Source: a bacterium
GTDB lineage: Bacteria; Latescibacterota; UBA2968
Assembly: GCA_027296045.1 (NCBI GenBank)
Contig: JAPUJS010000442.1
Location: 1-5,706, forward strand
Length of the DNA stretch: 5,706 nt
Direction of reading: 5' to 3'
Shown here piece by piece: positions 5,692-5,706 of this stretch. The notes beneath the pieces were generated by a model. The model was not told where the DNA came from, did not search any database, and worked only from the letters and a program-made list of their open reading frames with translations. The translations under genes were made by a program, and so were the position numbers. Each line of letters begins with the position of its first letter. The first letter of the stretch is position 1.

Positions 5692-5706
5692 CTTTATCGT
5701 TAGGCG

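Larger units (their letters stand above)
5422..5706. other. AT-rich non-coding stretch at the right end
   Basis: GC content falls to roughly 28-47% per 60-base line from 5461 onward, against about 57% in a sampled line of the preceding gene. No frame here has both a plausible start with ribosome site and useful length. AAGGAGATC (near 5578-5586) looks like a strong ribosome site but no ATG, GTG or TTG follows at a suitable distance. A frame from ATG 5625 stays open to the edge (27 codons), but it runs through a hairpin and has no ribosome site. The drop in GC marks either an ordinary intergenic region or the edge of an acquired segment. Confidence 0.6.

Noticed and set aside
5625..5706. Start of a gene at ATG 5625 running off the right edge
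   Set aside because: No ribosome site at the proper distance, and the frame passes through a perfect inverted repeat.
1..5706. CRISPR array, tRNA, rRNA or riboswitch
   Set aside because: No regularly spaced direct repeats, no cloverleaf-like element and no long structured leader were seen.

Overview
The window is a compact bacterial metabolic locus with two gene groups that diverge from one control region at about 1620-1829. Most genes have clear Shine-Dalgarno sites, and neighbours are 12-23 bases apart or overlap by 4. The coding part is moderately GC-rich (about 57% in a sampled line), while the last ~285 bases are visibly AT-rich. No gene fixes the taxon. A free-living, probably uncultured environmental bacterium with many catabolic paralogues would fit, but this is a weak inference.

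Minus strand, reading leftwards from 1619: a 263-residue protein of a family I cannot name, built from two diverged copies of a SHGG/NDAGVG/ARIGD module (828-1619). After 14 bases comes the N-terminal 271 residues of a thiamine-diphosphate enzyme of the acetolactate synthase/decarboxylase superfamily, cut by the left window edge (1-813).

Plus strand, reading rightwards: a creatininase-family metallohydrolase (1830-2561); an amidohydrolase-fold protein that has lost almost all its metal ligands (2585-3334); a canonical PF04909-type amidohydrolase (3331-4080) overlapping it by ATGA; and a class III PLP enzyme of the glutamate-1-semialdehyde aminomutase type (4093-5421). A good sigma70-like promoter (TTGAAA-17-TATTAT, 1733-1761) and a strong AAAGGAGG site precede the first gene, which probably starts at GTG 1830.

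Read together, the set looks like a pathway for a nitrogen-containing substrate: amide or ring hydrolysis (creatininase family), a second hydrolysis or non-oxidative decarboxylation (amidohydrolase pair), amino-group transfer or shift (PLP enzyme), and C-C bond cleavage or ligation of a 2-oxo acid (ThDP enzyme). The substrate cannot be read from the sequence, and the window holds no transporter or regulator gene. The points most worth following are the equal-length inactive/active amidohydrolase pair and the internally duplicated SHGG protein.

From 5422 to 5706 I see no convincing gene. This stretch holds a perfect 24-bp palindrome (5463-5486) and a 12-bp-stem hairpin near the right edge (5661-5691).
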